Source: Rahnella inusitata
GTDB taxonomy: Bacteria; Pseudomonadota; Gammaproteobacteria; Enterobacterales; Enterobacteriaceae
Direction: 5' to 3'
Assembly: GCF_003263515.1 (NCBI RefSeq)
Contig: NZ_JYDE01000019.1
Coordinates: 1 to 36,383, forward strand
DNA length: 36,383 nt
In this document: positions 8,617-18,107 of the stretch, piece by piece
Numbering within the stretch: position 1 is the stretch's first letter
How the letters are laid out: each line of letters opens with the position of its first letter
Translations under genes and position numbers: made by a program
Notes under the pieces: generated by a model
The model's input: only the letters and a program-made list of their open reading frames with translations
What the model was told of the DNA's origin: nothing
Databases searched by the model: none

Positions 8617-11600
8617 TTAATTTTGGCCCATCAGATAGCGGAAGTAGACCTGCGCTTTGCTTTCGTTGTAATCGCCGAAAGTATCGTAGCCAACCTGACC
8701 GCCAATCTGCATGTTCTTGTTCAGATGATAATTGCCGCCGACGCCAGCATTCCAGCCGATACCATTTTCGGTTTTACCGGAATAGTAAGCCTCGGTGCCG
8801 TAGCCCGCCGCCACCAGATCTTCCAGCTGTTTCTGCAAGTCCGGGTTATTCGGGAAGTAGGCGCTCTTATCCTGAGAATAGGACTGATAACCGACGGATG
8901 CCGAGAGTTTCATATCCCAGTCGTCATACTTCTGGGTATATTCCACCGGGAAGGAGACGCTGACGTAGTTCTGCGGACTGAAGTAACCGCCCTGACCGTA
9001 GCTGTAGTAGCTGAGGTTTTTGTCGAAGTTCATGTAACCGACGTTAACCCCGGTTTTCAGCTCGCGATCGTCGTAACGGTACGGACGAACGTACAGCCCG
9101 GCGTTGGCATTGACCGACTGGTTACTCTTCACATTGTTACCGAGATAGCTGTAGTAACCGGCACCGGCGTAAAAGCCCGCGTCACCGTCATCGTAAGAAA
9201 GGTTAACGCTGCCGCCGTTTTTAGTGACCTGACCCCACTCTTTGCCGCTGTAGTTATCTTTGGTACCGACGTAGGACAAAATACTGTCGGTGATCGCGCG
9301 ACGTTCTGCGGTCACGGTCAGCGTGGTGAAGTCCGTCAGTTTCGGTGCCCACTGCACGCCACCGACCAGCGAGCTCAAATCCTGCCCGAGCGGCGTACTG
9401 CCCACATCGGCTTTGTAACTGTCACCGGTCAGCGCGGCGTTGACTTCCACACCGGTGGCTTTCTGATTACCGGCATCCGGGGCGGAATAGGTGGTCGGAT
9501 CGGTACCCGTAATGGTGTTATAGGCCACGCACTGCGCCGAGGCCGCGTTGGTCGAACTACAGTTTGCGCTGGAATTGGTGGAAGCCGCCGCCTGCAGTTT
9601 GGCGAAAGTGCTGTAATCGGCGATGTTCAGACCTGCCGCCGACGCCGCCGCTGCCACATCTTTCTGCGCGGACTGCGCCTGAGCCAGCGCGCCTTGCCCA
9701 AAGCGGCTGTTGGATGTACCGGACGGGCTGCCTGCGCTGAGCGAAACCGGCGTCACGCCGATGCTCAGGCGCGAGGTATCAAACGGCACGAAGGCGAAGG
9801 TCATCGGCGCTTTGGCTTCGGTCAGCTGACTGAGGCCGCTTTCGCCGTCACGTCCGCGAATCGACATCTCACCCTGCGCCCAGGTGGCGGTTTTGCCCTG
9901 CAAATCGTCGAGCATGTCGTCGATCTGTTTTTCTGTCGCATTACGCTGTGTCACGGCCGTCGGTTCTGCGGTGGTCGCAGGAATATTCCCCGGCGTGGAA
10001 ACCTGATCGGAGACCTGCCACGGCATGACAGCGCCGTAAGAGGATTGCGTTGTCGGGCGTGAAGCCGTGGTGCGCGTCGAGCGGTTGATGAACGGGTTGT
10101 CGCTCAGCTGCAATCCGGCGACCTGCGCCGAACCGTCTGCGCCTTCCAGCCCGATCATCTTGCCCTTCGCTGAACGTAACAGCGCCATCGCCTGCTGATG
10201 ATCGCCCTGTGCCTCGGCAACGCGTGCCGCCAGCAACAGGCGGTCTGGCGTGCGCGGGCCGGTCAGCCCGTTCATCAGCTGCTGCGCACGCTGCGTATCG
10301 CCTTCGCCCAGCGCGATATTGATCGCCCCGACGCGGGCATCCTGCGTCGGTGTGTCGTTGGTCATCAGGTAGTTGTAAACCTGACCGGCCTGTTTATTGA
10401 GTTTGCCGGACTGATACAGGCGCGCCATCGCCAACATCAGATCGCGGTTTTGCGGATCGGCTTGCAGCGCGACCACCAGCTTGTCGTACGCCGCGGCGTA
10501 CTGACCCTGTTCGCGCAGCTGATCGGCCTGCGTGATAACGAAACCGTTACGCAGATTCGCCAGCGCCGTCGGCGACGTGCCGGACTGAATTTCCGGATTT
10601 TGCAGGAACGCCTGCGCTTCGTTGCCAAGTCCGGCCTGATTCAGCACAGTGACCTGATCGGCGTAATCCCCGGCGTTACCTTTCACGCCGTTGCGCATGT
10701 TCTGGCGCACCAGTTGCACCGCCAGCGGAAGCTGCCCGGTGGCGGCCAGATTTTTCGCCAGCGCACCCACGTCAGCCGGTGCTGTTGGCGGGTTCTGCGC
10801 CAGCGCGCGCAGGGTATTGGCAGCGGCCGCGCTGTTGCCCTGTTGCAGATAGTTTTCGGCATCGGCCATTTGCGCATTGAAGTTGGCGCGCTGCGCCAGT
10901 TCACGCATACCCTGATTCTGACTGCCGCGCGGAATGCGCGAGAGCAGGGCGCTGGAGGTGGACCAGTTTTTGGTTTCCGACGCGAATAAGGCCGCGGCGT
11001 AGAGATCGGCAGACGAGGCTCCTGGGCGCGCGGACGGTGCCATGATCGACTGCGCCTGCGCAGTTTGTCCCTGAGATTGCAGGATGCGCGCCATGTCCAG
11101 TTTCACCCAGACGTTGGACGGCTGACGTTCCTGCGCCTGCTGGAGTAAGTTCAGCGCGCGCTGCGGATCGTTGTTCGCGACGGCCTGTGCAGCCTGACGG
11201 CGCAACGGCTCGATGACGTCGGCCACTTTTGGCGGATTCATCTTGGTCTGAATATCCGCTGGCAGCGTTTTGAGAACCTGATTGGCTTCGGCTGTTTTGT
11301 TCTGCTGACGCAGCACATAGAACAATCCTGCGCGGGCATCGGCGTTATCGCCAAGCGCGCTGAATTGCTGCTCGGCACCGGGCAGATCGCCCTTGCGGCG
11401 CAGAATGTCGGCGCGCAGTAATCCTGCGGACTGACCTTTCTCCCCGCCGACCTGCGTCAGCGGCGTGACCGCGGCCAACGCGGCGTCATAACTGCCCGAA
11501 CCGGCGGCTTCTTTGGCTTTCGCCAGCTGAGCGTAGAACGCAGAGTCCTGTGCCTGATTACTCAGCTGTGCGCTGTTCGGTCCGCCCTGTGCGGCGGCTT

Positions 11601-12579
11601 TGCTCAGATACTGCGAGGCGGCTTCGAAATTGCCGCTGCGCTGCGCGATGTAACCCAAACCGGCCAGTGCGTCGGCATCGTTCGGATCGCCCGCCAGCAC
11701 GCTTTCAAACTTGGCTTTCGCATCGGTGACGTCGCCGCTGTTCAGCGCGGTAAAGCCCTGACCTTTGGCCGCGCCACCGATATTTTTCTGGAAATAGGCC
11801 ATTACGCCGGTGTCATTCGGATGACGCGCCTGATAGCCCTGATACAAATCGCGATCGCTTTCCTGCGGTGCCATCCATAACAGCGCCTGACGCAGCGAGC
11901 GGTCAGCGTCGCTGCTGCTGCCCGCCATGGTGCTCAGCAATTTGATGCCGTCGCGGCGGGAAGATTCCTGATAGGTCAGCACTTTACCCAGCGCCAGACG
12001 CGCCTGCGTATCGTCCGGACGGGACGCTACGCGCTGCTGCAAACCCGCAATTGCCTGCGGCTGGAGCGATTTATCACCCGCCATGGTCAGGTAATATTCG
12101 GTTGCCAGACTGTCGAGCGGCTGGTTGCCATTAAAGATAGTGCGGTAGGCCGAAAGTGAACCGCTGACGTTACCCTGCGCGGCCATCTGGCGTGCAGAGG
12201 CTAGCTGCGCCGGGGGAATTGACTGCATGGCTTTGGCGCTGTTTAGCGATGCTAAGCGCGGATCGTCCGGCGACGCGGCAGACAGCTTTTCGCGCCACTG
12301 GTTTGCCGCGGTTTTGTCGCCGCTTTGCATCGAGTACAGCGACATCAGATACAGCGCCTGGGCGTTGTTCGGCTCGACCAGCAACACTTTCTGCAAGGCG
12401 TCTTTCGCCAGATCGTCATGGGCGCGTTCGTGCCAGTAAGCCGCCTGATCGAACAGGGCTTTCATGGCCGGATTGGTCGTATCCGCGGCAAACGTTGAGG
12501 CGCTAAAACTCACGACTCCGGCGATCCCTACCAGATAAATAGCCCTGATCACCGCCAGGGACAGTTTATGTTTTTTCAT
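8617..12579 (-). CDS. bcsC: Cellulose export protein BcsC (TPR plus outer-membrane barrel)
   Basis: The 1320-residue outer-membrane exporter of cellulose, longer than E. coli BcsC (about 1157). The signal peptide is about 1-31 (SFSASTFA before ADTTN). Residues 40 to about 830 are tandem TPR repeats, recognisable from spaced A-x-Y-L and G-x-Y-x-x-A patterns, and form the periplasmic superhelix. A Ser/Thr-rich linker leads to the BCSC_C domain from about 895 (QGEMSIRGRDGESGLSQL). The rest is a beta-barrel ending YFRYLMGQN. Between about 955 and 1030 is a Ser/Ala/Thr-rich insertion with two cysteines, probably an enlarged surface loop. GGAG lies seven bases before the ATG. Confidence 0.95.
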   Translation of the reverse strand: MKKHKLSLAVIRAIYLVGIAGVVSFSASTFAADTTNPAMKALFDQAAYWHERAHDDLAKDALQKVLLVEPNNAQALYLMSLYSMQSGDKTAANQWREKLSAASPDDPRLASLNSAKAMQSIPPAQLASARQMAAQGNVSGSLSAYRTIFNGNQPLDSLATEYYLTMAGDKSLQPQAIAGLQQRVASRPDDTQARLALGKVLTYQESSRRDGIKLLSTMAGSSSDADRSLRQALLWMAPQESDRDLYQGYQARHPNDTGVMAYFQKNIGGAAKGQGFTALNSGDVTDAKAKFESVLAGDPNDADALAGLGYIAQRSGNFEAASQYLSKAAAQGGPNSAQLSNQAQDSAFYAQLAKAKEAAGSGSYDAALAAVTPLTQVGGEKGQSAGLLRADILRRKGDLPGAEQQFSALGDNADARAGLFYVLRQQNKTAEANQVLKTLPADIQTKMNPPKVADVIEPLRRQAAQAVANNDPQRALNLLQQAQERQPSNVWVKLDMARILQSQGQTAQAQSIMAPSARPGASSADLYAAALFASETKNWSTSSALLSRIPRGSQNQGMRELAQRANFNAQMADAENYLQQGNSAAAANTLRALAQNPPTAPADVGALAKNLAATGQLPLAVQLVRQNMRNGVKGNAGDYADQVTVLNQAGLGNEAQAFLQNPEIQSGTSPTALANLRNGFVITQADQLREQGQYAAAYDKLVVALQADPQNRDLMLAMARLYQSGKLNKQAGQVYNYLMTNDTPTQDARVGAINIALGEGDTQRAQQLMNGLTGPRTPDRLLLAARVAEAQGDHQQAMALLRSAKGKMIGLEGADGSAQVAGLQLSDNPFINRSTRTTASRPTTQSSYGAVMPWQVSDQVSTPGNIPATTAEPTAVTQRNATEKQIDDMLDDLQGKTATWAQGEMSIRGRDGESGLSQLTEAKAPMTFAFVPFDTSRLSIGVTPVSLSAGSPSGTSNSRFGQGALAQAQSAQKDVAAAASAAGLNIADYSTFAKLQAAASTNSSANCSSTNAASAQCVAYNTITGTDPTTYSAPDAGNQKATGVEVNAALTGDSYKADVGSTPLGQDLSSLVGGVQWAPKLTDFTTLTVTAERRAITDSILSYVGTKDNYSGKEWGQVTKNGGSVNLSYDDGDAGFYAGAGYYSYLGNNVKSNQSVNANAGLYVRPYRYDDRELKTGVNVGYMNFDKNLSYYSYGQGGYFSPQNYVSVSFPVEYTQKYDDWDMKLSASVGYQSYSQDKSAYFPNNPDLQKQLEDLVAAGYGTEAYYSGKTENGIGWNAGVGGNYHLNKNMQIGGQVGYDTFGDYNESKAQVYFRYLMGQN

Positions 12580-12658
12580 TTTCCAGCTCCGGTAATCGCC
12601 AGGTTATAGCCGGGAGTAAAGGCTACCTTCATTGTTGTTCTTTTTGTTTTAAGGCTTT

Positions 12659-15178
12659 TCATTTGTGGCCCAGACGTTTAGCCGCATGGCGACGCAGGAC
12701 GACGAACAGGCTCAGGCCCACCACCAGCGAGACCAGCGTGGCAATCAGCGACAGGATCACGATGTGCGTGCTGGCGTACCAGAGCACCATCATGTACCAC
12801 GGCATTTGTCCGGTCGGGAATTGCTGGCCGACCGAGAAGCTGCGGATGCCGTTTTCATCAGTAATGATCGCCAGATCGCCTCGTACGTTGGCGTTGATTT
12901 GTGGCAATTTCAAATCGCTGTGGATTTTCAGCAACTGCTGATCGTCAGTACCGGTTGCCACGACCACCACGTGATCGTTAGACCAGCGCGAGCGGTAGCT
13001 GACAAACCCGCGCCATGCGCCGGTTGATGACAGATAGCGGTCGGCATCCACCGGCTGGCGATACCAGTCACCGGTCAGCCACGCCACGATGCGCTGTACT
13101 TCGGTTGGCGTTTTTACGCCCATCGAATTCGCGTTCAGGCCAAACGGCGAATCAGCCAGTAACTGCTGATTAAAGGAGGAATCGCCCAGCGTGGTGACCG
13201 CCAGAATATCGCGGTCAAACAGCGGATTTCCCTGCTCGTCCCCCTTCAGACCAAAGGCAATCTGCACATGACTCACCGGCACGCCGGTGGCTTTGCCCGC
13301 GCGGGCGGTGAGGTTCAGCAAGGTGTGAATTTCATCAGCCGTCGGTTCCGGCGGCAGCAGCATCAGCGTGTCGGAGAAATCGGCCAGTTTGGAATACGGA
13401 TAGGACGCACCGACGAAATACGACAGGTTCGGTAACTGCGCGAAATGGTAGCTTCCGCTCAGGTCGATGAAGGATTTCGGATCGATACGGCTTTTGATGT
13501 TATCGCTGGTCAATATGCTGCACGGCGCGTCTTTTTTCGGTTTGATGTCGAAATAGAACTGCAACTGGTTGTCGCCGTAAATCAGGTACGGCGCGAGCTG
13601 CATGGTGTAGCGTTCCTGACGGCTGTCACCGCCGAGGCGACGCCAGATGTTTTCTACCAGACCGACTTTGTTCACCGTCAGGCTGCGCAGGAAATTGCTG
13701 TTGATGGAGACATTCAGGCGCGAATTATCTTCATCAATCCAGTTTTCCGTCGGGAAGCGATAATCAATACGAACCGGAATGTTGTGGCCATCCCACATGA
13801 ACAAGTCCGGCGCGGCGCGGAACGCCACCTGAATGCCATCGTGATAAATACCGTTGGAAATCAGCGAATCCGGATCTTTGCCTGCCAGTTCACCCAGCGT
13901 GACCGGGCGCGACGTGTCGATCCAGCGCGGGGCGTCATACGGCTTGCGGGGCGGAATGGTTTGCTGTGCGACATCCAGATGATCGGTGTTGTTCGGCATT
14001 CCGGCGCTTATCAGCCGGTAAGCCGCCTGACGCAACTGATTGTCATCGTTACCCAGAACCAGCAGCAGCTTGTAGACCGGATTAATCGGGTTATCAATGA
14101 TTTGAATCGATGCACCGCTGCTGGCAGGCAGCGTCAGAGAGCCGATTTTATCGCCAGGTTTACCGAACAAAATACCGTTCTGATCGGGCAAATCATTCAG
14201 AATAACCGGGAAATCAACGTCGCGATAATCGGACAACATGCCGAGATAAGAAGAGACCATCGCGGCGGCGCTGACATCTCCCGGTTTCATTGATGCCGGG
14301 AAGCCCATGGTGATTTTGGACTCCTGCATTTGCAGGCTGTCGAAGAACGGACGTGGGAAGTTGCCCAGATTGCGCCCAATATTCAGTTGCTGACCTTCCA
14401 GACCAATGCTGGTCGTCGGCAAAATAGTGACCCAATATTTGTCCGACTGATCCTTCTCGCAGGTCATGGTGTTGCTGTCATGCACGCGAAAGCTCAGGTT
14501 ATTGCTCGAGACCACCATCGCTGACGGGATATCCAGCTCGTAGACATCGCCGCCGTTGCTGGTCTGGTTCAGCGGCAGGTTACCCAGCGGCTGGCCGTTG
14601 AGCATCAGTTCCAGCGTGGTATCGCGGGCGATCAGCGCCGGAGAAATTTTCAGCGCCAGCGAGAGATGGGCGTTGGTCACCACTTCATCTGCCGGCAGGG
14701 TGAAGAGAATGCCGGACTGCAACTGGCCGCCGCTGAGGGTCAGGCCTTTTGGCTGGCCCATTTCGGCAACGGTAATATTACTGGTGACCGGCTGAACCAG
14801 CGGGATTACTGGCGCAGGTGCGGCTGCGGGATCGGCCACCGGCATGGCCGGGGTTGCTGCATTGGCCGAATCGCTGTTATTGACCGGCGTGGTATCCGCC
14901 TGAGGCATATATTCTGACGGCACCGCCTGAGGTGCGACCGGCGCTGCGGTGTCAGCAGGCGCGGCTTCTTCCGGCATCGCTGGCGTGGGCGGCAGCCATG
15001 ACGGTGCTGCAGGCAGACTGGTGGCCGGATCAACCGCCGGGGCAGGGGTTTCTTCCGCATGCGTAAACGGCAGGCCGCTGAAGGTCAGCAGCAGGCCAGT
15101 GGAAATTTTCCTGAGCAGGGACGCACCCGGCACAGCAAATAAACGGCACTTGATCATCGGCTTACGTGGTCGTTTCAT
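12659..15178 (-). CDS. bcsB: Cellulose synthase periplasmic subunit BcsB
   Basis: Periplasmic co-catalytic partner of BcsA (839 residues, against about 779 in E. coli); it guides the emerging glucan, and its C-terminal membrane anchor is needed for synthase activity. A signal peptide with a long basic n-region ends near residue 41 (LPFTHA before EETPAP). Residues 42 to about 130 are Pro/Ala-rich and account for the extra length. The BcsB carbohydrate-binding and flavodoxin-like regions follow, and the C-terminal transmembrane helix is about residues 800-825, ending in a basic tail (RRHAAKRLGHK). The start overlaps the bcsA stop by four bases (ATGA). A second in-frame ATG at codon 8 is possible. 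A 79-base gap separates it from bcsC. Confidence 0.95.
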   Translation of the reverse strand: MKRPRKPMIKCRLFAVPGASLLRKISTGLLLTFSGLPFTHAEETPAPAVDPATSLPAAPSWLPPTPAMPEEAAPADTAAPVAPQAVPSEYMPQADTTPVNNSDSANAATPAMPVADPAAAPAPVIPLVQPVTSNITVAEMGQPKGLTLSGGQLQSGILFTLPADEVVTNAHLSLALKISPALIARDTTLELMLNGQPLGNLPLNQTSNGGDVYELDIPSAMVVSSNNLSFRVHDSNTMTCEKDQSDKYWVTILPTTSIGLEGQQLNIGRNLGNFPRPFFDSLQMQESKITMGFPASMKPGDVSAAAMVSSYLGMLSDYRDVDFPVILNDLPDQNGILFGKPGDKIGSLTLPASSGASIQIIDNPINPVYKLLLVLGNDDNQLRQAAYRLISAGMPNNTDHLDVAQQTIPPRKPYDAPRWIDTSRPVTLGELAGKDPDSLISNGIYHDGIQVAFRAAPDLFMWDGHNIPVRIDYRFPTENWIDEDNSRLNVSINSNFLRSLTVNKVGLVENIWRRLGGDSRQERYTMQLAPYLIYGDNQLQFYFDIKPKKDAPCSILTSDNIKSRIDPKSFIDLSGSYHFAQLPNLSYFVGASYPYSKLADFSDTLMLLPPEPTADEIHTLLNLTARAGKATGVPVSHVQIAFGLKGDEQGNPLFDRDILAVTTLGDSSFNQQLLADSPFGLNANSMGVKTPTEVQRIVAWLTGDWYRQPVDADRYLSSTGAWRGFVSYRSRWSNDHVVVVATGTDDQQLLKIHSDLKLPQINANVRGDLAIITDENGIRSFSVGQQFPTGQMPWYMMVLWYASTHIVILSLIATLVSLVVGLSLFVVLRRHAAKRLGHK

Positions 15179-17274
15179 GCTGCTTCACTCTTGCTGGTGG
15201 TCTCAGCGGGGGTATTTTTGCCGCGACGTTCTTTCCATGTGTTGTAGAACAACTCAAATACGCAGCGGATGATACTGAGCAGCGAGCGGAACGGATTGTC
15301 CGGTGGATATTCTTCACCGATCCAGGCATCCGCACGGCACAGGACAACGCGCACCAGTTCACGGCGTTTCGACAACGGCAGATTTTCAAATTGCAGACGG
15401 ATACGCTCTTTGTTGCCACTGATTTGCGTCACCGGAAAACTTTCCGCGCCCGAGGACAGCTGAATTTCTACCTCTTCAATTTCTTCGTCCAGATAACGCA
15501 CGTCCGGCGTCACCAGCTGCACGCCGCCCATCGACATATCGATGGTGGTGGTGCGCAGGGAAATGCCGTTGGCGTAATGAATGATGGCCGGGATCGCCAC
15601 ATCAATACGGATGGTTTTACGCACCTGACGGGTTTCTTTCGCCACGGCAATGGCTGCCAGCAGGATCAGCACGCTGAAGCTGCCCCACGCCACGTTCAGC
15701 GCGATTACGCTCGGGTCGATGGCAAAGTAGTTATGGAAGACTGCGCGCACTAAGCCGTAGCCGATACCGATAATCATCAGAATGGCGACGATCAGATGCG
15801 GCTTGACGATGTTGAAGTCAAAGAAGCCCACGTCCAGCAGGCCGCCTTTGTCGGTCACGTTAAACTTGCCGCGTTTTGGCGCAAGCAGGGTGACAATCGT
15901 CGGCAGGATCAGGTGGAACGCCATCACGGTTTCGTAAATTTCACCCCAGAACGTATAGCGGAAGCGGCCATTCATGCGGGAGTTGATGTACAGCGACATC
16001 ACCAGATGCGGCAGCGCATACGCAAAAATCAGGCTGGCGGACGAGGAGATGATGTTCAGGTTGAACAGCAGGAAGGCCAGCGGTGCGGTCAGGAACACCA
16101 CACGCGGCAGGCCGAACTGGAAGTGCAGCATGGCGTTGAGATAGCACAAGCGTTGCTGCCATTTCAGACCACGGCCAAATAACGGATTATCGACGCGGAA
16201 AATCTGCGTCATGCCGCGCGCCCAGCGGGTACGCTGAATGACGTGCAGACCGAGACGTTCTGTCGCCAGACCGGCCGCCAGCGGAATATCCAGAAACGCG
16301 GTATTCCAGCCACGGCGCTGCATTTTCAACGCCGAGTGGGCGTCTTCGGTTACGGTTTCTACCGCAAAACCGCCGACTTCTTCCAGCGCCACGCGGCGGA
16401 TCACCGCACAGGAACCGCAGAAGAACGTGGCGTTCCAGTTATCGTTACCCTGCTGAACCGGGCCGTAGAACAGCGCGCCTTCGTTTGGCATGGTGCGCCC
16501 AGCAGAGAGGTTGCGTTCAAACGGGTCGGGTGAATAGAAATAGTGCGGCGTCTGGATCAGCGCCAGACGCGGGTCTTTCAGGAAGCTGCCGACGGTCGCC
16601 TGTAAAAATGCGCGGGTGGCGACGTGGTCGCAGTCGAAGACGCAAATCAGCTCGCCTTTGGTGAGTTTCATCGCATGGTTCAGGTTACCGGCTTTCGCGT
16701 GGGCATTATTATCACGGGTGATATATCCCACGCCCGCATCGGCGGAGAACACGGCAAATTCGTCGCGCTTGCCGTCATCAAGCACGTATATTTTGATTTT
16801 ATCTTTTGGATAATCGATACATTGCGCCGCCAGAACGGTATCACGCACCACGTCCAGACTTTCGTTATAAGACGGAATATACACATCGACCGTCGGCCAC
16901 AGCGTGGTGTCATCCGGCAAGGGTTCGATGGTGCGTTTCAGTGGCCAGGTGGTTTGCAGATAACCGAGTAACAGAATAAGCCAGACGTAAAGTTCGGCGA
17001 GGAATAACCCGATGCCTAAAATGGCTTCAATGGTGGAATTGAAATGCAGCGTTTCCGTCGCGCGCCAGTAAATATAGCGCGTCGACATCATGACGGACAT
17101 GATGACCATCACCACGCTTATCCGCCGGCTTTTGCTGATGCCCAGTAAAAATAAAAGGCCAATGCTTATCAGCCCGAAGATGTACTGCTTCTGGCTGTCC
17201 ATTGGCGTGATGACGATAACTGCTGCCACCGGCAGCAGCAGGAGCACAAGCAGGGAAAACAGGAATTTATTCAT
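15175..17274 (-). CDS. bcsA: Cellulose synthase catalytic subunit BcsA
   Basis: Processive GT2 synthase polymerising UDP-glucose into beta-1,4-glucan and moving it across the inner membrane, activated by c-di-GMP. Catalytic motifs are intact: VLDDG (Asp166-167), FDCDH (Asp214, Asp216), FFCGS (285-289), TED (309-311) and QRTRW (347-351). The PilZ domain is intact: RKTIR (552-556) and DMSMGG (579-584). At 699 residues it lacks the long N-terminal extension of E. coli BcsA (872) and is nearer to acetic-acid-bacterial BcsA in size. Transmembrane helices flank the glycosyltransferase domain. It overlaps bcsB by four bases and lies 29 bases after bcsQ, with a weak Shine-Dalgarno. Confidence 0.97.
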   Translation of the reverse strand: MNKFLFSLLVLLLLPVAAVIVITPMDSQKQYIFGLISIGLLFLLGISKSRRISVVMVIMSVMMSTRYIYWRATETLHFNSTIEAILGIGLFLAELYVWLILLLGYLQTTWPLKRTIEPLPDDTTLWPTVDVYIPSYNESLDVVRDTVLAAQCIDYPKDKIKIYVLDDGKRDEFAVFSADAGVGYITRDNNAHAKAGNLNHAMKLTKGELICVFDCDHVATRAFLQATVGSFLKDPRLALIQTPHYFYSPDPFERNLSAGRTMPNEGALFYGPVQQGNDNWNATFFCGSCAVIRRVALEEVGGFAVETVTEDAHSALKMQRRGWNTAFLDIPLAAGLATERLGLHVIQRTRWARGMTQIFRVDNPLFGRGLKWQQRLCYLNAMLHFQFGLPRVVFLTAPLAFLLFNLNIISSSASLIFAYALPHLVMSLYINSRMNGRFRYTFWGEIYETVMAFHLILPTIVTLLAPKRGKFNVTDKGGLLDVGFFDFNIVKPHLIVAILMIIGIGYGLVRAVFHNYFAIDPSVIALNVAWGSFSVLILLAAIAVAKETRQVRKTIRIDVAIPAIIHYANGISLRTTTIDMSMGGVQLVTPDVRYLDEEIEEVEIQLSSGAESFPVTQISGNKERIRLQFENLPLSKRRELVRVVLCRADAWIGEEYPPDNPFRSLLSIIRCVFELFYNTWKERRGKNTPAETTSKSEAA

Positions 17275-17303
17275 CGCTTTGGGATCGCTGTTATCAGTGA
17301 CAG

Positions 17304-18107
17304 TTAATAACTGCCGGTTTTAGGCGCGGCGTGTAACTCACCATCACCGACTTTAATCCCTAAAATAGCGGCGACTTTTTTGCTGATCAGCTCAATATCA
17401 AACGCGGACGCGGATACCGGACTGAAATCAATAATAGAGCGCTGCGAGGCATTCGCCTCTGGCACACATTCATCCCTGTGGATTGTGCCTAATAATCTTT
17501 CATTCAAACGTTGTTCGAAGAATTGGGTGACGTCGCGACTTAATGTCCGGCGGGTGTCACTTTGATTTACTACGTAATATTCCCCTTTTTTATTATTCAG
17601 GGGCGTGCCAATTAATTTATTCTTTTCCATTAATGGCAATAAAGATAACGATGCCGTATCCGCCAGCATTACCACTACGTGTAAATCCGCAATACTTTGC
17701 ACGGCTTTTAATGCCGGACTTGGACCGGGAGGGAAATCCGCGATAATAATTAAACCCGGATAATTTAGAACGGTATTTAATCCTCGCTGTAAAAAATGCG
17801 GATCGCTGGCTAACTGATGTTCAAATTCCAGTCGCTGATCTTCGCTCACTTCACCATACGGCAGAACAAAGGTATTGGAACCGGCTTTGAGAATGAACTG
17901 GCTCCAGTCGGACTCATTACCTGAACCGGCAACAAAACCGCGGGTATCTGATATCGGCACACCGAAATGAAGGCGCAGGGCATTCTGCACATCAAAGTCG
18001 ATGACCAATACTTTGCTGCCGCTACGGGCAAGCGAGTAGGCCAGGTTGGAGGCCACCGTGGTTTTTCCTACTCCACCTTTCGGTGAACAAACGCAAACTA
18101 ACGGCAT
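17304..18107 (-). CDS. bcsQ: Cellulose biosynthesis ParA/MinD-like ATPase BcsQ
   Basis: A 267-residue SIMIBI-class ATPase required for cellulose secretion; in E. coli it dimerises, binds BcsR and docks on BcsA. It begins MPLVCVCSPKGGVGKTTVASN, with the deviant Walker A KGGVGKT at about residues 10-16. Walker A' is VLVIDFDVQNALRLHFG, and IIIADFPPGPSPAL is the Walker B/switch region. The N-terminus is compact and complete, so no missing start is suspected. Its ATG lies ten bases inside the end of bcsO with no good Shine-Dalgarno at the usual distance, suggesting translational coupling to bcsO. Confidence 0.94.
   Translation of the reverse strand: MPLVCVCSPKGGVGKTTVASNLAYSLARSGSKVLVIDFDVQNALRLHFGVPISDTRGFVAGSGNESDWSQFILKAGSNTFVLPYGEVSEDQRLEFEHQLASDPHFLQRGLNTVLNYPGLIIIADFPPGPSPALKAVQSIADLHVVVMLADTASLSLLPLMEKNKLIGTPLNNKKGEYYVVNQSDTRRTLSRDVTQFFEQRLNERLLGTIHRDECVPEANASQRSIIDFSPVSASAFDIELISKKVAAILGIKVGDGELHAAPKTGSY

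Noticed and set aside
8527..10062. Long plus-strand open frame of over 500 codons opposite bcsC
   Set aside because: It is the antisense of bcsC, whose TPR and barrel sequence, signal peptide and operon context are clear. GC-rich codon bias creates such shadows.
12580..12658. Possible missing small gene between bcsB and bcsC
   Set aside because: The 79-base gap has no start with a ribosome binding site and no frame long enough for a known Bcs small protein.
13445..14293. Plus-strand open frame of 282 codons opposite bcsB
   Set aside because: Antisense to a well-supported BcsB sequence, with no ribosome binding site or recognisable family.
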